Positions 34,201 to 49,200 of a stretch of 64,000 nucleotides of DNA are shown here, in pieces. The DNA is from Zoroaster sp. YZ-2022 (taxonomy: Eukaryota; Echinodermata; Asteroidea; Forcipulatida; Zoroasteridae), in contig CM055834.1 of the NCBI GenBank assembly GCA_029582265.1, positions 1,922,001-1,986,000 of the forward strand, given 5' to 3'. Both the position numbers and the translations under genes were made by a program. Position 1 is the stretch's first letter. Each line of letters begins with the position of its first letter. Under the pieces are notes generated by a model that saw only the letters and a list, made by a program, of their open reading frames with translations, was not told the origin of the DNA and made no database searches.

Positions 34201-37200
34201 AAACTAGCTTCAATTTTAGAAATACTATTTGGATCGGTGATTTTTTTCCTAATGGCCAAAAGTCCTATATGGAATATACTGATCCATAAGCAAGTTTGGG
34301 CAGGACGGTCGGACAAAACAGTTCATAATTATTAGCAGATAGTACAACGCCCCACAATGAACATCACTATAGCGAACAATTAGTTTTACTGAACATGGCT
34401 CCCAGTTTTTGTAACAGCGTTGGCAGCCATGATAAAAACAACCATTTTTGTATGCTACTCCCCACACAACTGCAGTGAAGAGGCAGATGTCGAGCAGTGC
34501 TACGCTGATCTCCGAGTCGCTATCGGGCAGGTGCCAGCACACAACTTTTTGGCCGTGCTTGGGGATTTTAATGCCCGACTCGGACCGGAGGATGCCCGCT
34601 TCACGTACCACATAGATGACTCTAACCGGAATGGTCAACACCTAGTCAGTTTTCTCCAAGAAAACAACCTCCTAGCAGCCAACACCTTGTTCCAGAAGCG
34701 AAGAGGAAAACTGTGGACTTTTGAAGACAAAGCCACAGGAGCCCGTCGCCAACTGGACTTCATTCTCGTCCGACGAAAGTGGCGCAACAGTGTCCTAAAC
34801 GCTCAAGCGTACAGCAGCTTCAGGACAGTGGCTTCCGACCACAGGGTTGTATCGATGAGAGTGAGGCTTAGCCTAAGGCAACCCAAATCCACAGGCTCCA
34901 CAGAGAAGGTTGACTGGAAGTCATTTTCCTCCAGCCAGACCTACAGGCACAGTACACAGTGGAAGTGCTCAACCACTTCCATGTGCTTGGGAGGAATGGG
35001 AAGAGGAAGAGAACGAGCGGGAGGAGAGGAAAAAGAGAGGAGGGTGCAACAGCCCTGTTACCAGCGCTTCATCGAGGCCAACTCTGAAGCAAGAAAGAGC
35101 CTGCCTAAAGTGAAACGAGTGAAGAGGAGCCGCAACTCTGACCACCCAGATGTTGTTGCAGCACGGAAGGTAGTTGAGGAACAACACGAGGCCTACAACC
35201 AGAGCAGGATGGAGCAACTCAAGGAGAACCTCAAGGCGGCCAAGGCTCAGCTATTTGATGTATATGACAGGCTGAGAGAGGAGGAGCTGGAACGCAGAAT
35301 CGAGGAGGTAGAGGTAGCTCGCGAGGGCAAGCAATATGGTGAGGCGTGGAAAATAGTGAATGAGGTCAGCGGCAGGAAGAGGTCGAGGGCAGGACAAGTC
35401 AAGGGAAACACACCGGAAGACCGCGTGAAGACATGGTTTACCCACTTCAGAAACCTGCTGGGAGACCCTCCTACCGTGACTGACAAAGATTTGGAGATCG
35501 GGGCCGTGCTCACGAACGTAGACATCGATGACGGTCCCTTCTCGAAGGAAGAGCTATGGAAAGTCAAATGCTCTCTCAAGCAGGGGAAGAGTGCAGGCCC
35601 AGATGACATCCCTCCAGAAGTATTGAGAAACTGTGAACTCGATGAAATCATGCTCGAGTTCTGCAACATGGCACTGATGACGCACGATAAGCCCACCCAG
35701 TGGTCCCTGTCCAACATCATCCCCGTCCCAAAATCTGGAAACCTGATCTCACCAGACAATTACCGTGGAATCAGTCTCACCTGCATCATGGCCAAAATCT
35801 ACAACCGGTTGATCCTGAACAGGATTAGAACAGCCATCGACCCCAAACTCAGGTACAACCAAAATGGTTTCAGGGAAAAACGTTCTACCGTAACGCAGAT
35901 CCTAGCCCTCCGACGTATTATCGAGGAGGTGAAGAACAACAAACTGCCGGCGGTACTGACCTTCATAGATTTCAAAAAGGCATTTGACTCTATCCACAGA
36001 GGCAAGATGATAAAAATCTTGAAGGCGTACGGAATCCCTCCCCGGCTTCTTCGAGCCATTGAAGCCACATATACCGGTACCACTGCCAAAGTTGTCACCC
36101 CTGATGGAGTGAGCGATGTGTTCGAGATCTCGGCAGGAGTACTGCAAGGCGACACGCTGGCTCCGTTCTTATTCATAATCGTGCTCGACTACGCCCTGAG
36201 ACAAGCCCTCAAAGAGCATGAGGAGCTAGGCTTCACTGTCACCCCAAGAAAGTCCAGAAGAATCGGTCCATTAACCCTCACCGATCTAGACTTCGCAGAC
36301 GATATTGCCCTACTGTCTGACCAGATCACAGAGGCACAGGAGTTACTCAGCAGAGTCGAGTCGGAGTGCGAAAAGGTTGGACTCCATCTCAACGCCAAGA
36401 AGACGGAATACATGGCGTATAACATCGGAGACCATGCCCCGCTTAAGACCTATGGAGGTGCCTCTCTCAAGAAGGTGGATGACTTCAAGTACCTTGGCTC
36501 CAGGATGCAGAGCACAGAGAAAGACCTCAAGGTCCGGAAGGCACTTGCATGGAAAGCCCTCCATGATATGAAGAAGATCTGGACATCTCAGCTCTCTAAA
36601 GGTCTCAAACTCAGATTATTTCATGCCGCAATCGAAACCATCCTGCTGTATGGGTGTGAGGCCTGGACCTTCACCAAGGCAATGACCAAGTCTCTCGACG
36701 GTTGCTACACCAGGATGCTACAGATGGCACAGAATGTATCATGGAAGGATCACATCACCAACGTGGAGCTCTACGGCAACATCCCCCGACTTAGCGAGAA
36801 AGTCAAGGCGCGGCGGCTGAGCCTTGCTGGGCACTGCCTCCGACACCCAGAGCTACCGGCCAACAAGGTCATTGTGTGGGAGCCCACTCACGGCAAGCGC
36901 GGCCCCGGAAGACCCACCAAGACCATGCTCAAGACCCTGATAGAAGACGCAGGAGTGGAGAACAAGGAGGAGCTAGTCAGTTGCATGCAGGACAGAGTTG
37001 TGTGGCGTGTCAGACATCGAGCCCGACTCAAGCCTGCGACATCGCGACTACCTGGGTCGACTGAGTAGTAGAGTAGTAGTATTTTTGGTGAAAGATTGTT
37101 ATAGCGGCATTTAGGTTTGTTATAACGCCAGACGTTCGTTACAGCGGCGTTGCACTGTACAGAAACTCTACCATGTATTATATACTCACTGCATGTGTCA

Positions 37201-40200
37201 TCCGTTATTGTCATGATAATCAGAGGTATCCTCTGGCCATTTTCTTTGGTACATGTTGGATCTCCAGATGTTAACCGATCTCTCTTAATTATTGGGATCA
37301 TCCAGGCGTTGGCGCACACACACAGAAGTGGATTATTAGTAACGTCTCTGATTAGATAAACAAGGGATAATCAGGTGGGAGGGAGAAGGGGCGGAGGAAA
37401 AAAAGTATAAGATATATGTTTAAGTCTTTTGCTATTTCAATGGGGGGTTTTGGTTGTAATCGGCACTTCAACTTTCCCTGATGTAGAAATAAAATAACAT
37501 TACTTTCAATCTGGGATATTTCACAAAAATTTACAAACAATTGGAAAACAAAATTGATCTTGCAAAAAGTATTGAAAATATTAACTACTGATAATTTGCC
37601 AGAGGAGGCTATGTCACTTTTTCATTAAAAGTCTCGCAGCCAATTATAACTTAATTAATTAAAGACGGTGAAATGATGACGAGTTGAATTATTATACAAG
37701 CACATTCGTTTTGGTTTGAAATACGAAGTTGGCGTTAATTGTATTATTCGGTTCGGCATAGTTGGAAACTGTTTATCTTGCCTCTTAAGAAACACCCTCC
37801 GATAAAAAAGCTCTTTACATAATCTTGCTGCGCATAATTAGAAACCATTTATTATGAAATTCAGTCTTTGGAAAATTACCCAAACAATAAATCTGACAGT
37901 CTTATTGTGCTGACTTTGAGACTTTATAAATCTCTTTAAAAAAATTGCCCATAAAACTGTCTGGGAATGCAATATGTTATATAATGAGATGAGCAGGTTA
38001 CCTCAAAGAGTCAAACACAATGCAGCACGGGACATTGTCAGAACAGTAAGACAATGCCGTCTGTAATATACCCTTTGTGAAAGCAATTTTAAGACCCAGT
38101 CAACTACACTCAATACAATTTTCGTCCTTAAACATCGTGGAGCCGGATTAAACCGGTTTCTATACAAAAAAGATTGACAAGAAAAAACACTCTGATCGAT
38201 TCAATTGCTGCGCATAATTAGAAGCCATTTATTATGAAATTCAGTCTTTGGAAAATAATCCAAATAATAAAGCTGACAGTCTTATTATATCTGTAAACAC
38301 TCTGATAGAGTTGGCCTGCTAGGAATTCGTTAGATTAAAACAAAAATCACAAAACAAAAAAAATCACAAAAACTAACCACAGTAGTTGGAGAGGTGGGAG
38401 GAACATAAGCTTAACTATACTTACAGCTCCATGATCATTGACCTGTTGATGCTAGCAAAGGGTCGCCAGGATAACGTCTGTAGCTTATTGTTACTTAAAT
38501 CTCTGGGGAATGAATAATAATTCATCAAATGGATCGATTAGCACAACGAAACGGGTGACAAGGAAAAATGACAACGACGACAATATTAACAGCTGCGACA
38601 ACAAATTAAAGTGTCTCATTCTCCTGATGACGACAATCAGAATATACTGATCGAAACGTCGAGTTGTCAAACCACCAGTTCTTCTCAGAACCACACACTA
38701 TTACGACTCATTAGAGATATTACATGGTCCTACCGCAAACATATTATTCTAAGCAAAGCTTACTTATCATAATAACATGTTTTAAATCAATTAAACTAGC
38801 AGACGCCTGGGCAGTTTTATGGCAATCAAATAAACAAACATAAAACCAGTGATGTAGACAAAAACGGTTGCATGACTAAAACAAAATGAATACATCTAGA
38901 TAAATATATTTTGTAAGTCTACAGGGGCCAATTTCATAGAGGGCAGAACATTTGTGGTTAGCAAAAATAGGCTGCCAGCCAAATTTTCACGTAAAGTAAG
39001 TTGCCTCTGGCAGGTTCTTAGCTTAAAATTGCTTAGCATATACATTTGCTATTAAGCGATATTTTCTGCTTAGCAGTTCTATGAAATTGGGCCCAGAATG
39101 TAATCGCTATGCCCAGAATGTAATCGCTATGGAAACTTACATGTTAACAAGCTTCGGATTATCATGGAATGCATTTTCAGACACATTACGGAGACCGCCA
39201 TTGGACAATTCACTGAAAACATAAATAAAAATACTTTGTTCAAAATGTTATCAATAAATTAAAAGATTTTAATAATATTATTTTTTACAATTTTCCGCAA
39301 ACCATTCGATAGATTGTACACAGCGTCGCAATCATAAATGGCACATGACGTCACGAGCAGCGGCGTAGCCAGGACTTTTTCAGTGGGGGGCACAGGGGGA
39401 ATTGCTTTTCAGTGGGGGGGGGGGGCAGGGGGTATGGGTTTTTTCCCTTTTCTTTTCTGTTTTTTGGGGCACTATGAGGATTTTTCGTGGGGGCACCTGG
39501 GGGCACTGGAAATTTGTTGGGGGGCACGTGCTCCCCCCCAGGCCCCCCCCCCCCCCCGTGGCTACGCCGCTGGTCACGAGTTCAGATCTACAGCGCCCTA
39601 CTGCACCGTGGCAGGCAACAGAAGTGGTAATTATCAATGAATATAATCCTAATTGATTCGATGTATGTGATTTTTGCAGAAAAAAGTAGTTAGTGTTGTA
39701 ATTTATAAAGGCACTACTTCTCAAAACTGATTCCTTATTAGTTGAGTTTATGTTATAAGGTAGTCCGAATGCCTCTTCCTTTCACAGTCTCCTATTTTTT
39801 TAATAATGACGTAATTGTTCATGTGAAATGCAACAGTAAAAACTGGTGTTAAATTATTTTATTCTTTCAAATCATATTCAAAAGCTGTAGGTCTACGTCG
39901 CACACACTCTTGCCTGCAAGAAATTCATATAAATGTAGAGGGCGCTTCAAACTTAAGCAATTACAAATTTGTCTTTTAAAAGACCTATGCCAATTTTTTT
40001 TCAGCAAATACATGATTTGTGAGATCGAAGATTATAAATTATTTTAATAAAAGGGCCGATGGGCAAAGCTCTTTGAAGATTCCGCTTTAGATAAGGGTGC
40101 AATCATATATTGCACGTAGCTATCGAACTTACACAAGAAAATGTCCCCTAAACTAAAGATAGGTTTTTCACTTAGTCAGTATACGTTTTTCGACTTCTTA

Positions 40201-43200
40201 TATTTAGCGTTTATCAGCCGACCCTGGCCTTTCCGAATATCTGTCGAACCTGTCACGTTTCATCACATCAAATCATGGCTTAATTTCATTAGGCCTCAGC
40301 CAGCTAGGGTATTTTCGTGTTTGTGTTTCTGCCATGGATGAACTTGAACATGAAAAAACAGGCGGTGATGGATAAAAACTGTTATTTTCCGAAGCGAGTC
40401 GCGGCTCACACAGAGACAATTTCGTTAGATCCCCGTCCGACACCACGCTTTCTTCATCACCTTCTCCTGCTTCATCGTCAAGATAAGGAATTGAACAAGT
40501 ATTTGGTCCAAGAACCTTAGCATAACACTTGAAGCATCTTAAGCGATTGCCTCTTGTAATAATAATCTGACAAACCAGCCTACGAATCGTGCCTATTTTA
40601 ATAGTATAGATAATCATCACTTTCAATTCTCGTATCTTTAAGTATCAAACGGCTGAGGCTGAATATAATATGTCACATTTAATGTTGAAAGATCTTCATA
40701 TCAAAGAGATTTCAGGCATGTTATGAACATTTCAAATTATATTGATTTTTATTCATTTATTTATTTTCTTTGGGGGAAGGGCTATATACATATACTAAAG
40801 GTAAGGTCTGAGATTGGTAATTCAAAAATGGTGTTGAGCTGATGATATATTAATCATCTCGTGGACATGAACATGTTTAACTTTGTCCAAATTGCTGTCA
40901 ATTTTAAGATAAGCGAAATAACTTCAAGAGGGTTCGAATTTAGGAAAGTGAAATCTTAAGTTGGAACACGTTTCAATCATCCTGATAAACTATTCCGTCT
41001 GAAGTGCTTTCATCTCAGAGATTAAACGAATTGTAATGTCGAGTTTACAAAAAAGGACAACAAACTTTTCGTCGCTTTCTCAAAAACGTTAGCAGCTATT
41101 GCAATGAAACTTTCCCTAGTTAGTTTTATGACATCATTTTTGAAAACAAAAGGAATTAATTTAACGTCCATCACTAAATATCTACTGTATCATCCCTTTA
41201 GCAATCTGTATTATATTAAAGTTAGGCTACTTACAATGTTTTCAGCCCACGTAAGCCTCTTAGTGACTCGCCTCTCAGCTCTGTAAAATTTATCTGACCG
41301 CGGATTATCCTGCAAAATATAATAAAGAAAGAAAACGAATGCTTATGAATGATGTTTTTTACTGTTTGGGAGGATATACAATTTGCTCTCATCTCAATAG
41401 ACATTTGTGAGTTAGGACGAATGGCGTGTCCAGCCTTGTTGGTTTGGGTGCGGTAAAGAGATTCCAAACCCGAGCGTTTCATTTCCTGTCGGCAGAAAGA
41501 ATATTATAGGAACATTTTCAGTCTCAACAAACATTGTCCTAATTTTCCCGCAGTACTTATTAAACCGATATATGGCAATGCTTTATGAACTCGCTTCTAG
41601 ATCAGAAGTAGGGATAAATACCAAATTGAAGGTTTGTGGGAGTCTATACACAGCAGCAAAATTTTGAGGCCAAAAAAAAAAGGTCTTCGGTTTCTGATCA
41701 TCGGTTGGCTTCAAAATCGGTGCGGTGACGCGCTTTTTTTTCCCAGTGAAATACGTGATACATTGTATATGCCGGGACCAAATTTCCCCATATACAAAGT
41801 ATGGTGGCTAAGAGAGGCCTCACAAATCGGGCAAACGTTCATACCCCTATGTGAAAAAGTCGTTTAAAACACAGCACGGCAGAATTCCAATCGATCCAGC
41901 AATTTTGGCTGTAGCCTAATTGTACATCGTTTCATAGCAAAAAAAGAAAAAAAGAAAAAACAACTCCCGGGTCTGAGGCGACGCGCGCGGAGACCAGAAA
42001 CCGGAGACTTTTTTGTTTGGCCTAACCCTTGCACAACGACAGTAGCGGTATTGTAAAACAAATATTTACTGTTTTCAATCGTGGTTCAGTAAAACTAGCC
42101 TCCCTCGGTGATCGCTGGAACGTGGTATTTCGAACGCTCCAGGGATCACCTCGGGAGGCTAGTTTTACTGTACCACTCTGATAGCAGTCAATATTTCTTT
42201 AAATATAAATATTTAATATTTAATAGATGAAAACGACAACACTGCCACTGCAGTTTTTAACACCACTCTCTTATTGCAGTTTATTTATATTTCCATACTT
42301 CTGATCTAGAGGCGATTCGCATCACAATGAAAGGCCGTATCAACTATCTAGACGTTGTCAAATACAAAAGGAGAAACATCTAGCAAGCAAACGTCCTAGC
42401 TGGTAATGAAAATGACAACACTGTCATTCCATAAAGGCTAATGGTACTTATACAGGTAAGGCATAGCTTTGCGTTATCTATCGGCAATCGGTCAATTTTG
42501 ATGTCTTGCAATATCAGCTCAAAAAGAGCTTTCTTAAAAATTATAACCGTCATAAAATAAGACGTTTAGTACTATTTTTCTTAGCCTATAATAGACATGC
42601 ATATATTCGTTCTGCACGAGGAAAGTAAAACTGATCACGGGTTAATGCGATGAGCGATTATCATTGGGAGAAGTATACGTTTGTTGTATATGTATTGATG
42701 TAATTGGTTCAGGCCATATCATTACTGTGATGTAATTGGTTCAGGCCATGTCATTACTGTGATGTAATTGGTTCAGGCCATAATCATTACTGTGATGTAA
42801 TTGGTTCAGGCCATAATCATTACTGTGATGTAATTGGTTCAGGCCATAATCATTACTGTGATGTAATTGGTTCAGGCCATAATCATTACTGTGATGTAAT
42901 TGGTTCAGGCCATAATCATTACTGTGATGTACTTGGTTCAGGCCATAATCATTACTGTGATGTACCGGTACTAGTTACCTCTTGGCTGGCGTGGTTGAGT
43001 AGCACGCTATCCCAGAAATGTCGCTGAAAGCGGCAGTATGGTGTTTTGTGTGGGGAATATAGGACACCCGAATGGGACAAATAATGTCTGCATGAAAAAT
43101 AAGTGTAATGATTATGAAAGGATGCATGCCCCAAGATAAATTAACACATAATTTACCAAAAGCACAGAAGAATGCTCGGACACTTTAAAACAATCCCTCT

Positions 43201-46200
43201 GTATATGTAGTTAAGCTGCCTTTGGTTTGTTTTGCAAAGAAATTGGCCCGAGAAATTCAGCACACGCGTTGCGCAGTTACGATACGTCCCACACGCGTAC
43301 ACTGCACGCACTGAACATGTACAGAGTCGTGGGTATGGTTGTGTATTGCGACCTTGTACATGTACAATGTCAATCAACAGCCTAGATACTTCTGTAATCG
43401 AGAGTTTGTGTGTTTCTTTACTTTCAAGTACATGTACACGTACATGTACAGTATGCACATGGATCCGTGCACTTGCAAACGGGGCAAAATTATGCGACCA
43501 AACTGTTCCGACGCGCCTTGGTCAAGGCAGTGCTGATGGCTGGATTTTAAAGCCTCGAAACTAGAAACACTTGACGGTTAAAAACTAAATCAGCAACCAA
43601 TGGGCAACTCCATTGGCGGGAGTATTCCCGCTCTTTTTTTTGCTGTATCCCCCTTTGTTTGAGACTCTGGATCCGCCCCTGTGCGACTCGTCCAATATTA
43701 ACACCATGGAATTGGAATAATAATACCATGGAATATTAACACCATCGGTGTTATTTTGAACACATCAGTTTTGCAAGGTACATTGCTCCAAATGGGCTCA
43801 AAGGTAATTTTCTTTGAGGATATTTAGTTTGACACAAACATTATGTCTCCCAATGAAGCAGGTTGGAGAAACACGGACTTCGGTACCCGGTCATAGAGAC
43901 TCGCGCCGTTCATAATGCCGTAGAAAGGTGATATGGGTAGACGAAATCAATGGACGTATCAGGTGACATTCAAACAATTACGATGGAGTAAAATGATTTG
44001 GAATTTATCCGGACAGAGAGAGATGGTTTGGTTTAAAACACGCTGGCTGTAATCATGCTCTAATCGACAGCTGAGCATTACAGTGTCTCTGAACCCACTG
44101 CAGCAAGAGAACTCCATATAAGACTATATCTCCGGCCAGTGGCACGTCCATGGTGACGTCATGAGGCTCTTCGCGGGCACGATGTTTGCTGTCTGATTGC
44201 TGCGAAATGAGCCAATACATATTGGAGGCAAATGATGTTATATAGGTGGGTGCAAATTGGCGCACGCATAACGCTTGATGCGATGATATTACACGTGACT
44301 GACCAACAATCCAGGCGATGATCTTAAGATGAGGTGTGTTGATCGGCTGCTGTTTTTAACTTCACCATTTATGGCGGGGAAAGAAAGAAAATACCGCAGT
44401 CGAAGGAATCCAACCTGTCATGCATTCACACTCGAGCGAAGTGAACGAACTTTTCAGATCTTATACACTATTCCAATGAACATCTTGTCCATCTGTCACA
44501 AAGTGACAGAGATCACTGAAAATATTATTTATATCACGAATATCGTAGAGAGATGACTGATTGTCACTGTTTCAAGTTATCTTTATAAACTCCTCAGACC
44601 AACAATTTTTCTAAGTTCATACTTCACGTCAAAACCCGACATTCAAATTTCAACTTGTGCGAATCAGTCGAAATTCGCTTCGCCATTCGCGTTCGCTAAT
44701 TTTACCGGCCACCTTGAAAATATTGATTTTTTTTCTAGGATCGCCAAAGTTCAATGACCTTTCAAATGAGACATCCCACGAACAACATAATATTATGCAA
44801 GAATTCTTTTAATAAAATCAAAGCAAATAGTCAGTCCTTAAAATACTCAAATCAACAGAGCCCACAGAAAATTTTGAGATTGTATTTAGCACTCTCTGAT
44901 TTCCTGTTAATATGCAAGGCCCAATTTCATATTGTTGCACTCTAAATAATAAGAACACGTGACATGTTTAAAAAATAAATACAATGTGTAAAACTTAAAC
45001 ACAATGTGTCAAAATTAAACACACAATGTGTTTTAAAACTAAACAGGGGGTATTTATTCCCGCTAAAGCTTAGTGTGTTTATAATGAAAAACAATTTCAC
45101 AATTGTAATACCTCTTCAAATTCCTCGTTTCTTTGCCGTTTTATTACTCAGATATGTAATAAGTGTGTTTTTGTGTATTTGATGAAGTTATATCATTCGT
45201 ATTTTCAGTAAACTCATTGTCTGTAAATTATGAAGACGTTGATTAAAACACCGTTGTTTATATTCTGAACGCGAAATAAACATATGATGCAAAAGTGACG
45301 TTTTTAAAACTTCATGACCTATGAAGTATAAAGGTCAACATTTTTATACGAAATGTTTTTCATTATAGTGTTCAACAATTAAACACTTGCTGTAATTTTA
45401 AACACTTAAAATAATAATAAACAACGTCACATGTTTATTAACTGTCACAGCCAATAAACATGCCAGAGTGTTAACAAATATAACGTGTTAACGTGTTTAT
45501 TCTGTAAACGTGTGTTTCTTTTTTAAACATTATAAGTATTAATATTTTAAACATATCTGGTGTGTAAAATTTAAACACACTACCATTTAAAGGTTAAACA
45601 CCGTATATGAGCTGAATATAAACATCCAGGATGTTTTGTAGTTAAACATGTTCAATGGATAAACGGCGTCACATGTTAACTAACTGTCACAGATAGGTGT
45701 TTATTAAGGTGTTTAAAACCTAAACAATTTGTTTAGAGTATGCTTACCGGTAAGCAACTGGTCGTGCTAACTATAACATATAAAATTGCTTAAGCATAAG
45801 CATATGTCACAGGTTAACAAGAAGATTCAGAATGACGCGTGCGCGTTCATCATGGATTTGTGTTATTGCGTCACTCATTTGCTAGCAATAACGGCCAGTA
45901 TGTTAGGGTAACTTGTTTTTACAAGAACGGTTTTATCACTCAATTCACACGGCGTGTATTCAAAAGTTTCGTCCAACTAATTACACATTTTAGTCACTTG
46001 CCCCAGAAAATAATTCCAGCACCCGCTAAGCGCGGTGCAATCCACAGCCCTACCCTTCCACTTCGCATTACACATTTCAACGCGACACAACCAGTTCCGC
46101 ACAAGATGGAGATGAGATTTGATTCTACGCGAAATCCATGTAAGTGTATCCTCACCCCCTGCGCATTAATTAACATGTAAAATTCACGAAAGCCTTTGGG

Positions 46201-49200
46201 CTGTTGACAGTCACCATGTAAGAGGGACATTTAAACTGAACGTGAACACTTGGGATTTTGAATCTCCCCACCGGAACTGAAACAAAAGTTGGGACGATAA
46301 TTATTATGGGTTGATTTACGCTGTTATCTTATTTTGTCTACTCGCCAGCTTCTTAGAGTTCACGTTGTTGTCAAGGCTTGGCTACTACCATTTTCTCTCT
46401 CTTTATCTATAGTAATTTCAAATGGTATAGTCTCTGTAACGACCTACCTCATTATTGTCTTTTGACTTGGGTAAATGTTCCATGATGCATCCACCCCCAC
46501 CCCCCGCTATCGCCATCCATTACGAGAGCACTCATTCATTGTCAGCTACTAGCTTTAGTTGTTGCCAATGCCGTGTTGGCCACTGGCTGTGCCGATGTGC
46601 TCATCGCTAGCTGCGTTGTGTACAGGCAGAGTTGGCCATCCACGGATACATGAGTTACTCACTGGCCGAGGCCACTGGCTGTTATGTCCACTAGCTGCGT
46701 TGGCCACAGACTGAACTAGCCATTGGCAGAAGAGTTGGCCACTGGTTCTCAGATTTAACCTATATAGCATTGGTGTAACCGAATTGGCCACTGCCTGAGT
46801 TGGGCACTAGCTGAACTAGCCACTGGCAGACAAGTTGGCCACTGGCTGAGTTGGCCACTTAGCTGAGTTGGCCACTGGTTCACTGATTTAACCTAAAAAG
46901 CATATACTTGGTATAACTGAATTGGTCACCGACTGTGTTGACCATGCACTGGCTGATAATGTACAACGACCGATTTAAACCACCTGACTTGTCTCTCACT
47001 GGTTTGGTCACTTGCTGGTGCCATTAACCAAGATGGTCACTGACCGAGTCTACCACTGCTGAGCTGACCACGTGCTGATATGTCCACTGGCTGATTTCCC
47101 CCAGTGTCTAAGTTGACCACTGTTTTTGTTTATTTTGGCAATGACTATGTTGGTCGAGTTGACCAATGCATGGTTCTTCACACCTCTCTGACATCAGATA
47201 TTAAAACTGACAGACATTAAAACTGTAAAACTTTATTTCCTCAATAAAGTTCACTTTCCACGATCTCATTACACGAGCCTTTAATTAAAGCGCCTCGCCA
47301 ACAAAAAAAAACAAATTGAAGGCTTCGCTATAAACTGCGCAGCCAACAAAAATAAATCAAGTTTTGGAAAATCATAATCAATTAAGGTTGTCCCCTATAT
47401 CACGGAGTTCTGCTTCTGTGAAGATATAAATGTACGTATTTTCCTTGTTTTATTTGGCAACGGCTCGCAGCTGAAATGTAAATTCATGGTTGCAATCAAC
47501 CTGCGTCATGGAGAAGCGGTCCCTGGACGGCACACAATAACTTAGGGCATAATCAGGCAGTCGCCTTGGATTGCTCGCCTCGCCACTCCAAGTTTTTCTC
47601 CTTGATTAAAGGTACCTCGTTAAGTAGCATTGAGCGGTGCAAAAGTGTTCGCGCTGTAGCAGGTCCACATCAGAGGTGGCGGGAAACAAACAAGAAAATC
47701 TTGACGATTATCACTATAAAAACAGAGAACTATTCTCCACTGCTTTACCTCGTGGTATCTATGTTCATGTAGAATTAATCATTATATGTTTACACAGACC
47801 ACATATTTTCGTGGTTGGAAAAATCTATTCCTGAAAGCACTTCTAGCAGTCAGCCTTGCATAATTATTGTTATTGATATTTCACATTCTAGCAGCAAATC
47901 TCCAGAGGATAAACTCTCCTGTGAATCAAGAGGTCTACGGGAATTCCAATGGCCTTATTATTCACATGAAAACAATCACAATTTGCTCGGGGAAGGGGGG
48001 AATTGACGAGAGTGATAGTAAGAAGTTGAAAATAGATCCGAAAGCATGGTGCCGGAACGCCGTAAAAATGTCTGTGCCCGGGAGGGACTCACAAGGTGAG
48101 AGAACCGGGCACAAGTGACTCTAGCCCCACGGCTAAATTGGTTCATCTCCCTAATATTTTGTCCTTCTTGTGTACGGAATACCCGCCTCTTCCCCAACCG
48201 AGCCTCTCCTTACTCCTCGTAAATAAAGCAGAAACATCCCTGGGCCAGGGTTGTGCACGCTTCATTGGCCCTTCTGACGTCAAACGAAAAGCTGTACAGT
48301 AATTTAAAGCTTGTTGTTATTTGTTTTAATTGGACCCAGAAGTGTGACGTGAAAGCGTTACCCGGTCGAGCGACGTGTCAGCGGCAGGACCAGGCGTGCA
48401 TGGCCCAATTTATCATAGAGATACAAAGCAGAAAATATTGCTTAGCGATATTGTCTGCTCAGCAAAATTTAGCTGCGAACCTGCCAGAAGCAATGTACAT
48501 TAACATGACAATTGGCTGGTGACCAGCATAACTTTTCTGTGCTCAGCAAAGGTGTGTGTTTTACCAGATCTATGAAATTGACCCCCGGTCATTGAAACAA
48601 ACAGCATCACATTTTTTACGAGTGTTATTTCAACTACAGTGGATATCCATGAAAACGCTCGAAGGACAAACGTCTCTTATTGTGGGTGCTGAAAAGCACA
48701 ATACAAAAGCTTCAACAGGTAATTTAGTTGTATATCGTAAATGATGAAGTATATATAGAGCAATTACTTTACGCTGTGCATTGTTCGGATACATTACACA
48801 GCAATTGATATACCGACATGTACAAGAAAGAAAACAGTGTCAAATTATCAAGAGCAACGAATCTCACCAAACTCTAATAATTATATATCAAAATGTGAGA
48901 TGAAAAAACCTACTTCTTGCCCCTCGGAGGAACATCTAGACAACAACAAAAACAGTCCGAAAGGTGAATTTCGTTTCAGAGCCAACCGTAGCAAGGATTT
49001 CTCAAGAGAATGTGTGAATTATATTGACCGAAAATGAACGTGTGGGAAGAAAAGACAGAGGGAGTGATCGCAACGCCATGAAGCCAGATCAGCAAGATGA
49101 TTTTCACTATGAGCGGTCGTACTAACTGCATCCCTGCATGGCTTAATATGAGCGTGTGGTTATGAGGGGCAACCTCAGATAAATACCTGTACATTCTAAA

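Noticed and set aside
35247..36425. Several - strand frames of 78-170 codons opposite the LINE
   Set aside because: Shadows of the reverse transcriptase coding strand; no independent similarity.
39338..39640. Overlapping frames rich in Gly or Pro on both strands
   Set aside because: Caused by the G-rich interior of the hAT-like MITE at 39358-39572.
42696..42965. CRISPR-like regularly spaced repeats
   Set aside because: The whole 33-bp unit is conserved with no unique spacers, and the window is eukaryotic. It is a plain tandem repeat.
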